This document shows positions 37,328 through 45,541 of a stretch of 64,000 nt of DNA, piece by piece. Origin of the DNA: Candidatus Obscuribacterales bacterium (GTDB lineage Bacteria; Cyanobacteriota; Vampirovibrionia; Obscuribacterales; Obscuribacteraceae). A program made the position numbers and the translations under genes. Each line of letters begins with the position of its first letter. Positions within the stretch are counted from its first letter, which is position 1. Below the pieces are notes generated by a model. That model was not told where the DNA came from. It ran no database searches and saw only the letters and a list, made by a program, of their open reading frames with translations. Where the stretch lies: positions 36,246 to 100,245 of the forward strand of contig JAIELX010000027.1 in NCBI GenBank assembly GCA_019752635.1, read 5' to 3'.

Positions 37328-37759
37328 ATGACAGCTAATCGTTCCGTAGTTCGGCCGCAAGAGCCCGTGCCGAGTCCCTTGGGCAATTATTCGCACGCCG
37401 TGAAGGCAGGAAACCTGCTCTTTCTGTCGGGGCAGGGTTGCCGCGACCCCCACACCGGAGTTGAAGCCGGAATCACTGTTGACGAAAGCGGCAAGGTGCT
37501 TTCTTACGATATCGAGGCTCAGACTCGCGGGTGCATTGTCAACATGCAGAACGTCCTCCGTGCCGCAGGACTGGAGCTTTGCGACCTGGTAGACGTCACG
37601 GTCTTTCTTGCGGACATGAAGGACTTTTCTCGCTACAACAACGTGTACACCGAATTCTTCAGCTTCGCTGATCCACCGGCTCGAACCACCATTCAAGCAG
37701 CCGCTCTACCCGGCCGCAACTTCGTGGAAATGAAAGGAATTGCAATTTTCAGACAGTAG
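37328..37759 (+). CDS. RidA/YjgF family protein, probable 2-aminomuconate deaminase
   Basis: A 143-residue RidA-family deaminase. The core motifs are present (GNYSHAVKAGNLLFLSGQG, TRGCIVNMQNVL, PARTTIQAAALPG). Ordinary RidA removes enamines; the versions in tryptophan and 2-aminophenol degradation clusters deaminate 2-aminomuconate. Context, between haoA and a semialdehyde dehydrogenase, favours the second role. I chose ATG 37328; a TTG at 37307 is an alternative. First gene of the plus-strand kynurenine operon. Confidence 0.88.
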   Translation: MTANRSVVRPQEPVPSPLGNYSHAVKAGNLLFLSGQGCRDPHTGVEAGITVDESGKVLSYDIEAQTRGCIVNMQNVLRAAGLELCDLVDVTVFLADMKDFSRYNNVYTEFFSFADPPARTTIQAAALPGRNFVEMKGIAIFRQ

Positions 37760-37801
37760 GGCAAGGCAAAACATTCACCGCCACACTTGCAGGAGAACGT
37801 C

Positions 37802-39271
37802 ATGGCAATAGCTTCCGTTACCGGTACTAAAACAATTGACCACTATATCAACGGGCAGTTCGTGCCTTCCGCCGGCGGCGAGTACTTTGAGGACCTCAAT
37901 CCTGCGACCGGCGAATGCATCGCACGAGTAGCGGCCGGCAATGCGCAGGACGTTGATGCCGCAGTAAGCGCAGGAAAAAAGGCTGTTGAATCGGGACCCT
38001 GGGCTCGAATGCCTGTGGCAGACCGGGCTCGGATTCTGAGGAAGATCGCAGACCTGATTCTGGCTAATCGCCGCGAGCTTGCCGTTGCTGAAAGCAATGA
38101 TACCGGCAAGCCGATTAGTGAAAGCTTTGAGGGCGACATTCCGCGGTCGGCGCAGAACTTCCATTTTTTCGCCGACTTCGTGTCATCGATTGCAGAAGAA
38201 TGTTACTCACCCGCCAACAACGAGCGACACCTGGTAGTGCGCGAACCTTCTGGCGTCTGTGGATTGATTACGCCATGGAATCTGCCTCTCTATCTTGAAA
38301 CTTGGAAAATTGCGCCGTGTCTGGCGACGGGTAGTTCTTGCGTTCTGAAGCCCGCGGAGTGGACTCCGCACACTGCTTTTCTGCTCGCCAAAATTACAAA
38401 GGAAGCCGGGTTGCCTGACGGTGTGTTCAACATAGTGAATGGATTCGGTCCCAACGCGGCCGGTGAAGCTCTGACCCGGCACCCTGATGTTCGCTCCATA
38501 TCCTTCACCGGTGAGACTGGCACGGGAAAGGCTATCATGGCAGCTGCTTCCACCACGCTAAAGAAACTGTCTTTCGAACTTGGTGGCAAGGGCGCCAATA
38601 TCATTTTCGAAGATGCGGATCTTGACGAGGCGATTCCTGTTGCAGTGCGAGCCGCATTTCGCAATCAGGGCGAAATCTGTCTGGCCGGCTCACGGCTCTT
38701 TGTGCATGAGAAAGTCTATAAACAGGTCGTAGAGGAATTAGCGCGGCGAGTCGCCGCAATTAAAGTCGGCAATCCGTTGGATGAGAGCACGCAGATGGGG
38801 GCAATCATCAGCAAGGAGCAGTTGGAGAAAGTTCAACACTACATTGAGATTGGTAAGTCCGACGGAAAGCTGATTAGCGGCGGCACTCGGCTGAAGGAGT
38901 TTCCGGAAGGTAACTTCCTGTCTCCTGCCCTCATCTGCGACATCAGTGAGGAATCGCGTGTTTGCAGAGAAGAAATATTTGGACCCGTGCTTCCAGTGAT
39001 TCCGTTTAGCTCGGAAGAGGAAGTGGTGGCGATGGCTAACGCTACTCCCTACGGTCTTTCCTGCAGTGTGTGGAGCCGTGATGCCAACCGGCTTCATCGT
39101 GTGACAAGAGACATCAAGTGTGGAATTGTGTGGGCGAACTGCTGGTTCGCGCGCGATTTGCGAACGCCTTTCGGCGGGCAGAAAGCCAGCGGCGTCGGCA
39201 GAGAAGGTGGTAAATACGCGCTGGACTTCTTTTCCGAACTCAAGACAATCAGCTATCGCTACAAAGACTAG
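37802..39271 (+). CDS. 2-aminomuconic semialdehyde dehydrogenase (aldehyde dehydrogenase family)
   Basis: A 489-residue NAD-dependent aldehyde dehydrogenase. The catalytic Glu is in FELGGKGANI, the nucleophile Cys in NQGEICLAGSRLF, and the NAD-binding segment GLITPWNLPLYLETWKIAP is normal. Sequence and length match the 2-aminomuconate and 2-hydroxymuconate semialdehyde dehydrogenases. AGGAG stands six bases before ATG 37802. It oxidises 2-aminomuconate semialdehyde, the product that follows decarboxylation of the ring-opened compound. Gap to the next gene is 24 bases. Confidence 0.92.
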   Translation: MAIASVTGTKTIDHYINGQFVPSAGGEYFEDLNPATGECIARVAAGNAQDVDAAVSAGKKAVESGPWARMPVADRARILRKIADLILANRRELAVAESNDTGKPISESFEGDIPRSAQNFHFFADFVSSIAEECYSPANNERHLVVREPSGVCGLITPWNLPLYLETWKIAPCLATGSSCVLKPAEWTPHTAFLLAKITKEAGLPDGVFNIVNGFGPNAAGEALTRHPDVRSISFTGETGTGKAIMAAASTTLKKLSFELGGKGANIIFEDADLDEAIPVAVRAAFRNQGEICLAGSRLFVHEKVYKQVVEELARRVAAIKVGNPLDESTQMGAIISKEQLEKVQHYIEIGKSDGKLISGGTRLKEFPEGNFLSPALICDISEESRVCREEIFGPVLPVIPFSSEEEVVAMANATPYGLSCSVWSRDANRLHRVTRDIKCGIVWANCWFARDLRTPFGGQKASGVGREGGKYALDFFSELKTISYRYKD

Positions 39272-39295
39272 GCATCACAGTAACCTGGAGGAACA

Positions 39296-40075
39296 ATGGA
39301 CTTTGGATTGACGGGACGAAAAGCTGTCGTATGCGGCGGTTCTAAAGGTTTAGGACTGGCGATTGCGCGCAAACTTACCGAGGAAGGTGCTGAAGTAATT
39401 TTGCTAAGCAGAGACAAAGCTTCGCTGACTCAAGCTTGTGCCGACCTGGGGGGGAAGTCCTCGTTTGTCTCTTGCGATTTAACCGATCAAAGTTCCATTG
39501 AAAGCGCCATCGCTGAGATTAAGCAGCGATTCGGCGGTCCGGACATACTGGTGCACAACGTGGGTGGTCCGACCCCCAGTTTTGCCTGTGAGACCGGCCT
39601 CGAGCAGTGGACTTCCGGTTTCAATCGCTTATTCTTGACCGTAGCGCATCTAAACAATGCGTTTCTGCCTTCGATGCAAGAGCGAGGTTGGGGGCGGATA
39701 GTGACCGTAACCTCCTTGTCGGTTCTGGAGCCGATAGCGTTTCTTGCGGTATCGAATGTGATGCGATCGGCGTCAACGGCCCTAACCAAGACGCTGTCGG
39801 ACGAAGTCGCCAAGTTCAATATAACTGTAAACTGCGTAGCGCCGGGCATGATTGCGACCGCTCGCACCGATGAGTTGTTAACGGCGCGAGTATCGAAATC
39901 AGGACAATCGAGGGAAGACTACATGGCGGACCTTCTTAAAGGAATTCCATCCGGCAGACTGGGAGAACCTGATGAATTCGGTTCTGTAGTCTGTTTCCTC
40001 TGCTCGAATCAAGCTTCTTATATAACGGGATCTACGATCTGTGTTGACGGCGGCAAGCGCCGTTCAACCTACTAA
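39296..40075 (+). CDS. Atypical short-chain dehydrogenase/reductase lacking the YxxxK pair
   Basis: A 259-residue SDR. The cofactor motif GGSKGLGLAIA, the NVGG segment (NNAG in classical members), the TVTSLS strand and the C-terminal GSTICVDGG are all clear. Where classical SDRs have Tyr-x-x-x-Lys, this protein reads Ser-Asn-Val-Met-Arg (FLAVSNVMRSASTALTKTL). I have seen SDRs with similar LSNxxR segments in degradation clusters, but their reactions are not established to my knowledge. AGGAGG precedes ATG 39296. It lies between the semialdehyde dehydrogenase and the saccharopine-dehydrogenase-like gene, so a step in kynurenine carbon metabolism is likely. Confidence 0.87.
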   Translation: MDFGLTGRKAVVCGGSKGLGLAIARKLTEEGAEVILLSRDKASLTQACADLGGKSSFVSCDLTDQSSIESAIAEIKQRFGGPDILVHNVGGPTPSFACETGLEQWTSGFNRLFLTVAHLNNAFLPSMQERGWGRIVTVTSLSVLEPIAFLAVSNVMRSASTALTKTLSDEVAKFNITVNCVAPGMIATARTDELLTARVSKSGQSREDYMADLLKGIPSGRLGEPDEFGSVVCFLCSNQASYITGSTICVDGGKRRSTY

Positions 40076-40091
40076 AAGGAGACTGCCGCAA

Positions 40092-41258
40092 ATGCGATTT
40101 TTAGTTCTGGGCGCCGGCAAAATGGGTTACGCCGCTATATATGATTTGTGCAAGTTCGGCGGCGCCGATGCTCAAATCATGGTTGTTGATTCTCACAGCG
40201 CTCCGCTGGACAACATTAGCGCTCGGTTTAACGATTCTCGTGTTTCGGTGATCAAAGCCGACGTCGGCAATACGGAAGAGTTGGCTTATTTAATGTCCGG
40301 GGCTGATGTCGTTATCAGCTGTGTGACTTATAAGTTCAATTACGATCTAAGCAAAGCTGCTATAGAAGCCGGCGCCAGCTTTGTTGATTTGGGTGGAAAT
40401 GAAGACATCGTGCGTCGCCAGTTCTTGCTGGACGAAATGGCTCGGCAGAAAAACGTTTCTGTTATTCCAGACTGCGGACTAGCACCGGGTATTGTGTCGC
40501 TATTGGCTGCAGCGGCGTATGAGGAACTGGACGACGTTACCGAAATCAAACTTCGGGTCGGCGGTTTGCCCATAGAGCCAAAGATGCCGCTCGACTATGC
40601 GCTTTTCTTCTCTACCGAAGGTCTTATCAACGAGTATGTTGAGGATGCCACAATAATTCGCGACGGCAAACTGCTGCGAGTACCGTCGTTGGTAGATCTT
40701 GAAGAGCTTGAGTTTCCTGCTCCGTTTGGCATGATGGAAGCATTCAACACCTCCGGTGGTGTCTCTACACTGCCGGCGACACTGGGTGCCAAAGTAAGTA
40801 ATTTGGATTACAAGACAATTCGCTATCCGGGCCATTGCGCAAAAATAAAGCTGCTCAAGGATTTGGGACTGATGGATTCGAATCCGATCGTCGTCAATCA
40901 AGAGAAAGTAGCGCCCAGAGCAGTGTTGGCGGCATTGTTCGATCAAAAACTACCCAGAGAAGAGCCAGACGTAGTCCTTGTACGCGTAGAAGTGACTGGT
41001 CGCAAGGAAGGCGAGCAGGTAACCGTGCAGTGGGAATGCGTTGATTATATGGATGAAACCACCGGGTTGTCCGCAATGATGAGGATGACTGCATTTCCTG
41101 TTTCCATCATTGCTCAAATGATCGCGCGTGGCGACATTATGGATAAGGGCAGTCTTTACCAGGAGCTCAGCGTTCCGCGCCACATGTTTCTTGAAGAGAT
41201 GAAGCGCCGCGGAGTAAGCCTTGTACGAACCGAGAAAAAACGAGCGGTCAAAGTCTAG
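40092..41258 (+). CDS. Saccharopine dehydrogenase family protein
   Basis: A 388-residue protein with an N-terminal Rossmann domain (MRFLVLGAGKMGYAAIYDL), the ADVGNTEEL segment, and the catalytic-type domain of saccharopine/lysine-6-dehydrogenases (DCGLAPGIVSLLAAAAYEEL, then VGGLPIEP). Family members reduce or oxidise imines of amino acids. Its substrate here is open: an imine or enamine from 2-aminomuconate or lysine would fit. AAAAGGAGA precedes the ATG at 40092, which begins exactly at the Rossmann strand. Last gene of the plus-strand kynurenine operon, 16 bases after the SDR. Confidence 0.87.
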   Translation: MRFLVLGAGKMGYAAIYDLCKFGGADAQIMVVDSHSAPLDNISARFNDSRVSVIKADVGNTEELAYLMSGADVVISCVTYKFNYDLSKAAIEAGASFVDLGGNEDIVRRQFLLDEMARQKNVSVIPDCGLAPGIVSLLAAAAYEELDDVTEIKLRVGGLPIEPKMPLDYALFFSTEGLINEYVEDATIIRDGKLLRVPSLVDLEELEFPAPFGMMEAFNTSGGVSTLPATLGAKVSNLDYKTIRYPGHCAKIKLLKDLGLMDSNPIVVNQEKVAPRAVLAALFDQKLPREEPDVVLVRVEVTGRKEGEQVTVQWECVDYMDETTGLSAMMRMTAFPVSIIAQMIARGDIMDKGSLYQELSVPRHMFLEEMKRRGVSLVRTEKKRAVKV

Positions 41259-41460
41259 TTTAATGGAGGTGGACCAGAAACCTCTGCTAACAGGCTGACT
41301 AGCGGTTTTGTTGCTGTTGACTTCCATCGCTCAGTCGAGTGATCCACTGCTGCTGCATGTGCGCATACCTCGTGATTTGTGGATTCCGGGCAACCCTTTC
41401 GTCGGATCTGCGTCTACCAGCTAGGGGATTATCAGAGAGATCTGAATTGAGGGTACCACC

Positions 41461-41916
41461 ATGGCAATAGCAACGATACTAGCAGTAGAAGACAATGCGA
41501 CGCACTCATACGTCATCAAGCGACTTTGCGAGTTGTTTGACTACAGCGTGCATGTGGTGGCAACTGCTGAAGCAGCTCTTGCCGCAGTTAGTGCAGCTAA
41601 CTACGCCGCCGTTCTGATGGATATATCTCTACCGGGAATGGACGGATTGGAATGCGCACGACGGATTCGTGAGCGGGAGAGTCGGATGGGCGGAAGTAAG
41701 CCGGTGCCCATCATCGCCATCACTTCGCATAGTGATGAACAAACGGAAAAAGCCTGTTTTGAGGCAGGCATGAACGACTACCTAACCAAGCCGTTTGATC
41801 CGGAACACTTGCGCCGAGTTCTGTTACGTCGGGTTTATCAGCCGTCGCGTCCGAACCTGAGGCTATTGCAAGGGTTTCATATTGATGAGGATGAGCTGCG
41901 TAGTGTCGGCGGTTAG
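41461..41916 (+). CDS. Single-domain response regulator
   Basis: A 151-residue CheY-like receiver. VEDNATHS carries the acidic pair, VLMDISLPGMDGLE the phospho-acceptor, TSHSDE the conserved Thr/Ser and YLTKPFDP the Lys. The 25-residue tail (RPNLRLLQGFHIDEDELRSVGG) is not a DNA-binding domain. GAGGG stands ahead of the ATG. It is the type found in phosphorelays or as the receiver partner of hybrid kinases. No kinase is adjacent; it is convergent with the TadG-like gene, 1 base away. Confidence 0.9.
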   Translation: MAIATILAVEDNATHSYVIKRLCELFDYSVHVVATAEAALAAVSAANYAAVLMDISLPGMDGLECARRIRERESRMGGSKPVPIIAITSHSDEQTEKACFEAGMNDYLTKPFDPEHLRRVLLRRVYQPSRPNLRLLQGFHIDEDELRSVGG

Positions 41917-41917
41917 T

Positions 41918-42964
41918 TCAGTCCAACAGCTTGCAACTAACTGGTGCCATTTCGTTTAGCGCTGTTGTATTAAGCGCCGTCGATCCAGTCACTGCGCCTT
42001 CTATCCCGGTCGATAGGGGTTTCTTGAGCGTGACTGATATCTGTTCGACTATTCCGCCGCTTTTATTCGTTGTGATGCTGTTTACCTTGACTCCGATGAA
42101 TCCCACCAGGGGACGAGTCTGATTGAACGGAACCGAGCCTTCCACCACAGCAAGGTAAATTACTTCTTGCTGTGCGAGCGCTGAATAGTATGGATCACTT
42201 GCGAGTGCCTTCTGACCCAGAACTCCGTTGGCCAGGCTTATTTGATCGCCCACTTTGACCGGGGGGATGGTAACACTGGTGCTTGTCGGTATCCCAAGTG
42301 ATTGCGCGATGGCCGCCTTAATCCAGTTCGCATTTGTGTTTGGATCGGAGAATGAAGTAAAAGCGGCGTTCTTATACTGTTGCGAGTTGATTACCAGTTC
42401 AAAGGTGTCGCCCACGTGTAGTTCGTTCAAAGGACGGAAGTTGAGCGATTTTTTTGAATCATCCAGGCTGACTGCAAGCGGAAACAGTGTTGTTCCATTC
42501 ATCTGCGCCAGCGGCCCGGTGCCACCGGCAAGAGCACTTGCTCTTACTTTTGTGGTGTGGTGATTAAATAGTTTCGCCAATATATTGGAGGATGTCACTT
42601 CTGCCGTAACTCGCACAGTACCGGGGGTTGTGACAGTGCTCGGCACGACCGTTACGGAAACGTCCATTGGTGTGCTGGCATCATCCACCGATGTTCCATC
42701 GGCGTAATTCAACCGGCAGACCTCACGGGCGTGGCGCTCAACACTTTGGGAGTCTGTCGAGAGCGACTGGGCTCCTGCCATTGCAGCCGCGTCCACCGCA
42801 CTCTGAAGCTCTTGCCGCACGGACACAACGTGTGAAACATCCATGGCCATGGAGCCGAACATCAGTGCCATAAGGATGACCGGAATGATGAGAATCGTGC
42901 CCATAAGACCTTTCTCAGAGCGATTTCGCCATTGGGTTTTGATCAGACAAGATGGAATCTGCAC
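41918..42964 (-). CDS. TadG-like pilus assembly protein
   Basis: A 348-residue protein with the N-terminal signature of TadG-like Flp pilus proteins: a basic start, a single hydrophobic helix at about 20-42 (GTILIIPVILMALMFGSMAMD), then VRQELQSAVDAAAMAGAQSL. The rest is a beta-rich exported domain without the usual VWA module. Minor pilins of this kind help build Tad/Flp pili, but none of the ATPase or secretin genes is in the window. GTG start with AGGAG 10 bases ahead. The TadE-like gene lies 104 bases upstream. Confidence 0.8.
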   Translation of the reverse strand: MQIPSCLIKTQWRNRSEKGLMGTILIIPVILMALMFGSMAMDVSHVVSVRQELQSAVDAAAMAGAQSLSTDSQSVERHAREVCRLNYADGTSVDDASTPMDVSVTVVPSTVTTPGTVRVTAEVTSSNILAKLFNHHTTKVRASALAGGTGPLAQMNGTTLFPLAVSLDDSKKSLNFRPLNELHVGDTFELVINSQQYKNAAFTSFSDPNTNANWIKAAIAQSLGIPTSTSVTIPPVKVGDQISLANGVLGQKALASDPYYSALAQQEVIYLAVVEGSVPFNQTRPLVGFIGVKVNSITTNKSGGIVEQISVTLKKPLSTGIEGAVTGSTALNTTALNEMAPVSCKLLD

Positions 42965-43068
42965 TGATTTGAACTCCTATTACATGTTGTGTTGCCGGCG
43001 ATGTTTGTTGTCGCCATTACGTGTGGAGAGGATGGACGCCTTTGAAGCCTGCCAGGCAAGTGTTTCTG

Positions 43069-43527
43069 CTATTGCAATCTATAGGTAGCCGTGTGGGAGA
43101 TCTGAAAAGTGCTTCCGAGATTTAACGGGTCTGGATGCGGAAATGTCGGCAAGCCGTTGAGTCCGGAGGTATAGCGCACTGTCACTGTTACTACCGGAGG
43201 GTCCGCAGTAGCTTGAAAAACGGGATTGTCGAACTGCGCAGATGACGCGATCATGCTGCTGATTCTGACTTTGTCGAAGGACCTTGATTCTTGCTTGGTG
43301 CGGTCGTTCGCTACCGTGTGGTCTTGTCCATAGGCAATTGCAAGATTTCTTGCTGCTTCGCGTGCGCCTTCCGCCATGCAATTCTTGATGAGGTATGCGT
43401 AGCTTACTTCCAGGATCGCGAACATAATCATGATTAGGACAGGAAGAAGCATGGCCAGCGCGGCTGCTGATTCGACGATTGCGGCACCACGACCACGTCC
43501 GCGACTTTTGATTCGACGTTTTTGCAT
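43069..43527 (-). CDS. TadE-like pseudopilin
   Basis: A 152-residue protein with a very basic start (MQKRRIKSRGRGRG), the TadE motif GAAIVESAAALAMLLPVLIMIMF as the only membrane helix, then EVSYAYLIKNCMAEGAREAARNLAIAYG and a beta-rich end. TadE-like pseudopilins are cleaved by prepilin peptidase and form part of the Tad pilus. I chose ATG 43527, which lies 4 bases after the stop of the upstream gene; an ATG at 43560 would overlap it by 29 bases. Confidence 0.82.
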   Translation of the reverse strand: MQKRRIKSRGRGRGAAIVESAAALAMLLPVLIMIMFAILEVSYAYLIKNCMAEGAREAARNLAIAYGQDHTVANDRTKQESRSFDKVRISSMIASSAQFDNPVFQATADPPVVTVTVRYTSGLNGLPTFPHPDPLNLGSTFQISHTATYRLQ

Positions 43528-43531
43528 GGAT

Positions 43532-44194
43532 TTAGTACCCGTGTGCTTCTTGCAGACCATGGAAGTTTCTAGACCAGTTGCTGGTGTAGACGACTTTGTT
43601 TTCGACGGTGGTGGCTTCGTCTGCATCTCTGTTCAAATGACTTTCAACCATCTTGTAGTGAGAGACACTTCCGAACCAGTGAACCATCGCCTTAGTCGAT
43701 TCACGTTGAGTTGCGCGTGTCATATTCCGACGATAGCGCGCGGTGCTGTACGCATCTACTTCCGACATGTTCAGGCTGGATTTTCTCTCTGCGCGTGCTG
43801 CGCACATGCGTTCTCTTTGTGCAATTACGGATTTCAACCGCACCTTGAGCACTGCGTACTCATCGCCATGAAACACGACTTTGTGTTGACGTTTAAATTC
43901 TTTGTGACTGAAATGCTCTCGCCAACGCGTTGACGAGGATATTTCAACGACTTTGTCGGCCTCTGCAGACTTAATCTCTTGAGCCCGACGCTCGATCTCT
44001 TTATAGAGATCCGCCAAAGGGATATCTTGGATTGTGTCTACTTGATCTTGAATGGCGTCTGCAACAGGCGATTCATCGACGCTGCAGTCAACTTCCGGTG
44101 CTATCACAAAATTACAGCGACTGTCGGACTGATCACATGTAATCAACAGCAAATGGGGGTCGCTGGAAGTATGTTGGATGCTAGTTTCGTTCAT
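43532..44194 (-). CDS. Hypothetical protein upstream of the TadE-like gene
   Basis: A 220-residue soluble protein with no recognised domain. The N-terminal third is acidic, the C-terminal two thirds are basic and rich in Arg, Tyr and Trp (FSHKEFKRQHKVVFHGDEY, YRRNMTRATQRES), which suggests binding to nucleic acid or an acidic partner. GGAG stands 10 bases before the ATG. It is the first gene of a three-gene run with the TadE- and TadG-like genes, with a 4-base gap to the first. Function unknown. Confidence 0.6.
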   Translation of the reverse strand: MNETSIQHTSSDPHLLLITCDQSDSRCNFVIAPEVDCSVDESPVADAIQDQVDTIQDIPLADLYKEIERRAQEIKSAEADKVVEISSSTRWREHFSHKEFKRQHKVVFHGDEYAVLKVRLKSVIAQRERMCAARAERKSSLNMSEVDAYSTARYRRNMTRATQRESTKAMVHWFGSVSHYKMVESHLNRDADEATTVENKVVYTSNWSRNFHGLQEAHGY

Positions 44195-44743
44195 TCAGTT
44201 CTTTCTCCGCTGAACATCGCAGACGTGCTGAATCCAGCCGCCTGTGCCACGCCGCCGCCCGACAAGCGCGTTGCCCGTTACGCCTGTCGTTTCCTTGAGG
44301 ACAATCGCAGTATCTCCGACTAGCCGTGACGCTGCAAAGAGGAAATTACGCAGGTAACATTAAATCGCCTGACACAAAATGTAAGGAGGGGCAGCCTTGT
44401 GTAGGGGGAAGGGTTTTCGGCAGCGGCTTCAACCTTCGGATTCGTTTACATTGCCGCCTGCACTGTGCGGGTGGACTTATACGGCGGTCCTCTCCCCTGT
44501 ACCCCCGGGGCTTTCGCCGGCTCTGATGCTGGAGGCTGCATCCCGCTGAGGGTTTACGAGAAACCGTGCGAGCGCCGAGTCCTGAAACTTTGGCTCAACT
44601 TTTCCTGCATACGGGACCGAGTATTCAATGTGGAGTTTTTTTGGATTGGAGATGTCAAATAATCAAATTGTGCGTGTATCTACATTCACAAGATTGATTA
44701 CCGAATCAATTACGCAGGGGAAACAATTCGGGGTTGTGCCAAT
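44195..44743. other. Intergenic region between the TadE operon and the thioredoxin-like gene
   Basis: A 549-base divergent region. Two open frames of about 65 codons on the plus strand (44326-44526 and 44465-44662) lack a convincing start or composition, so I do not call them. A GC-rich block at 44475-44520 (CCCCCGGGG and flanking GCCGGC) could fold. The last 50 bases hold an inverted repeat (see 44693). Confidence 0.4.
44693..44710. promoter_or_regulatory. Inverted repeat ahead of the thioredoxin-like gene
   Basis: ATTGATT and AATCAAT are perfect complements separated by ACCG, 33 bases before the ATG at 44744. It is a possible operator; there is no T-run after it on the plus strand. Confidence 0.35.
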
Positions 44744-45412
44744 ATGTCAATTCAAGCACTAGAACGGGGCTTTGAGAACACCAGCGCTGTTCTTGAGAAA
44801 GCGAACGAAAGTCTTCGGGACGAGGTGATTAGCCAGTTGATGATAGGCGCGGACAATCCCGGATCGCGATTGCCAAGCCCGTTTACCCCGAGAGAAAACG
44901 CGCCACCGGCTGCGGAGTCCGGAACCGAGGCACGGTTGGATTCAACCAATAGAACCGCTCCCGCTGAAAAGAAAATCGAGTGGGCCGAAAACCTCTCGGA
45001 TGCGTTTCGAAAAGCTCAGTCCGAAAACAAACCCATGGTTCTGATGTTTGGCGCCGACTGGTGCACCGCCTGCACGAAGCTGAAGGACACCGTTGTCAAT
45101 TCAAAGGAGTTCAATGCTTATGGTGATCGCGCCGTGTTTGTACATGCCAATCCAGACAAAGACGATCGATTTGGCAACATCAAACAAAAAATGCAAGAAC
45201 TTGGAATTGACTCCTTTCCAACCATGGTAATTCTTGAAGTGCCTTCGATGGTCGAGCGTGCAAGAGTTACCGGTCGATGGGACAAAGAAATTTATATGCA
45301 TAAAGTGGGCGAAGCGTTCAAAGGAAAGAGCGACGCACCGATGCCTAGATCTTCGAGCACGCCGTTGGCCGCTCCGGCTCCAGCCGATCGTCCTCTCGCG
45401 CCGAGTATTTAA
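44744..45412 (+). CDS. Thioredoxin-like protein
   Basis: A 222-residue protein with a thioredoxin fold at about 80-190: helix AFRKAQSENKPMVLMFGADWC, the redox motif WCTAC, and the cis-Pro segment SFPTMVILE. It resembles the thioredoxin_7 / DsbD-gamma type. There is no signal peptide or membrane segment; instead an 80-residue helical and Pro-rich extension comes first and a Pro/Ala-rich tail ends the protein, so it acts in the cytoplasm unless exported by another route. The substrate is unknown. Confidence 0.82.
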   Translation: MSIQALERGFENTSAVLEKANESLRDEVISQLMIGADNPGSRLPSPFTPRENAPPAAESGTEARLDSTNRTAPAEKKIEWAENLSDAFRKAQSENKPMVLMFGADWCTACTKLKDTVVNSKEFNAYGDRAVFVHANPDKDDRFGNIKQKMQELGIDSFPTMVILEVPSMVERARVTGRWDKEIYMHKVGEAFKGKSDAPMPRSSSTPLAAPAPADRPLAPSI

Positions 45413-45424
45413 CTCAAAATGTGG

Positions 45425-45461
45425 AACTGTCGGCCGTACTCGCCAGCTCGGTACGACAGTT
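45425..45461. terminator. Hairpin between convergent thioredoxin-like and hybrid kinase genes
   Basis: AACTGTCG pairs with CGACAGTT, with a further GTAC/GTAC pairing inside. It lies 12 bases after the plus-strand stop and 80 bases after the minus-strand stop. No T-run follows, so factor-independent termination would be weak. Confidence 0.35.
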
Positions 45462-45541
45462 CACCGGGCGGGGGCAGAAATGCCTCCGCTTTTGGACGCA
45501 AGATTTAGTACTTCCGGACTTTCTTCGCTTGCTCTTGATTC

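Noticed and set aside
44326..44662. Two overlapping 65-codon frames ahead of the thioredoxin-like gene
   Set aside because: No ribosome site, odd Arg/Cys/Pro-rich composition and no recognisable features.
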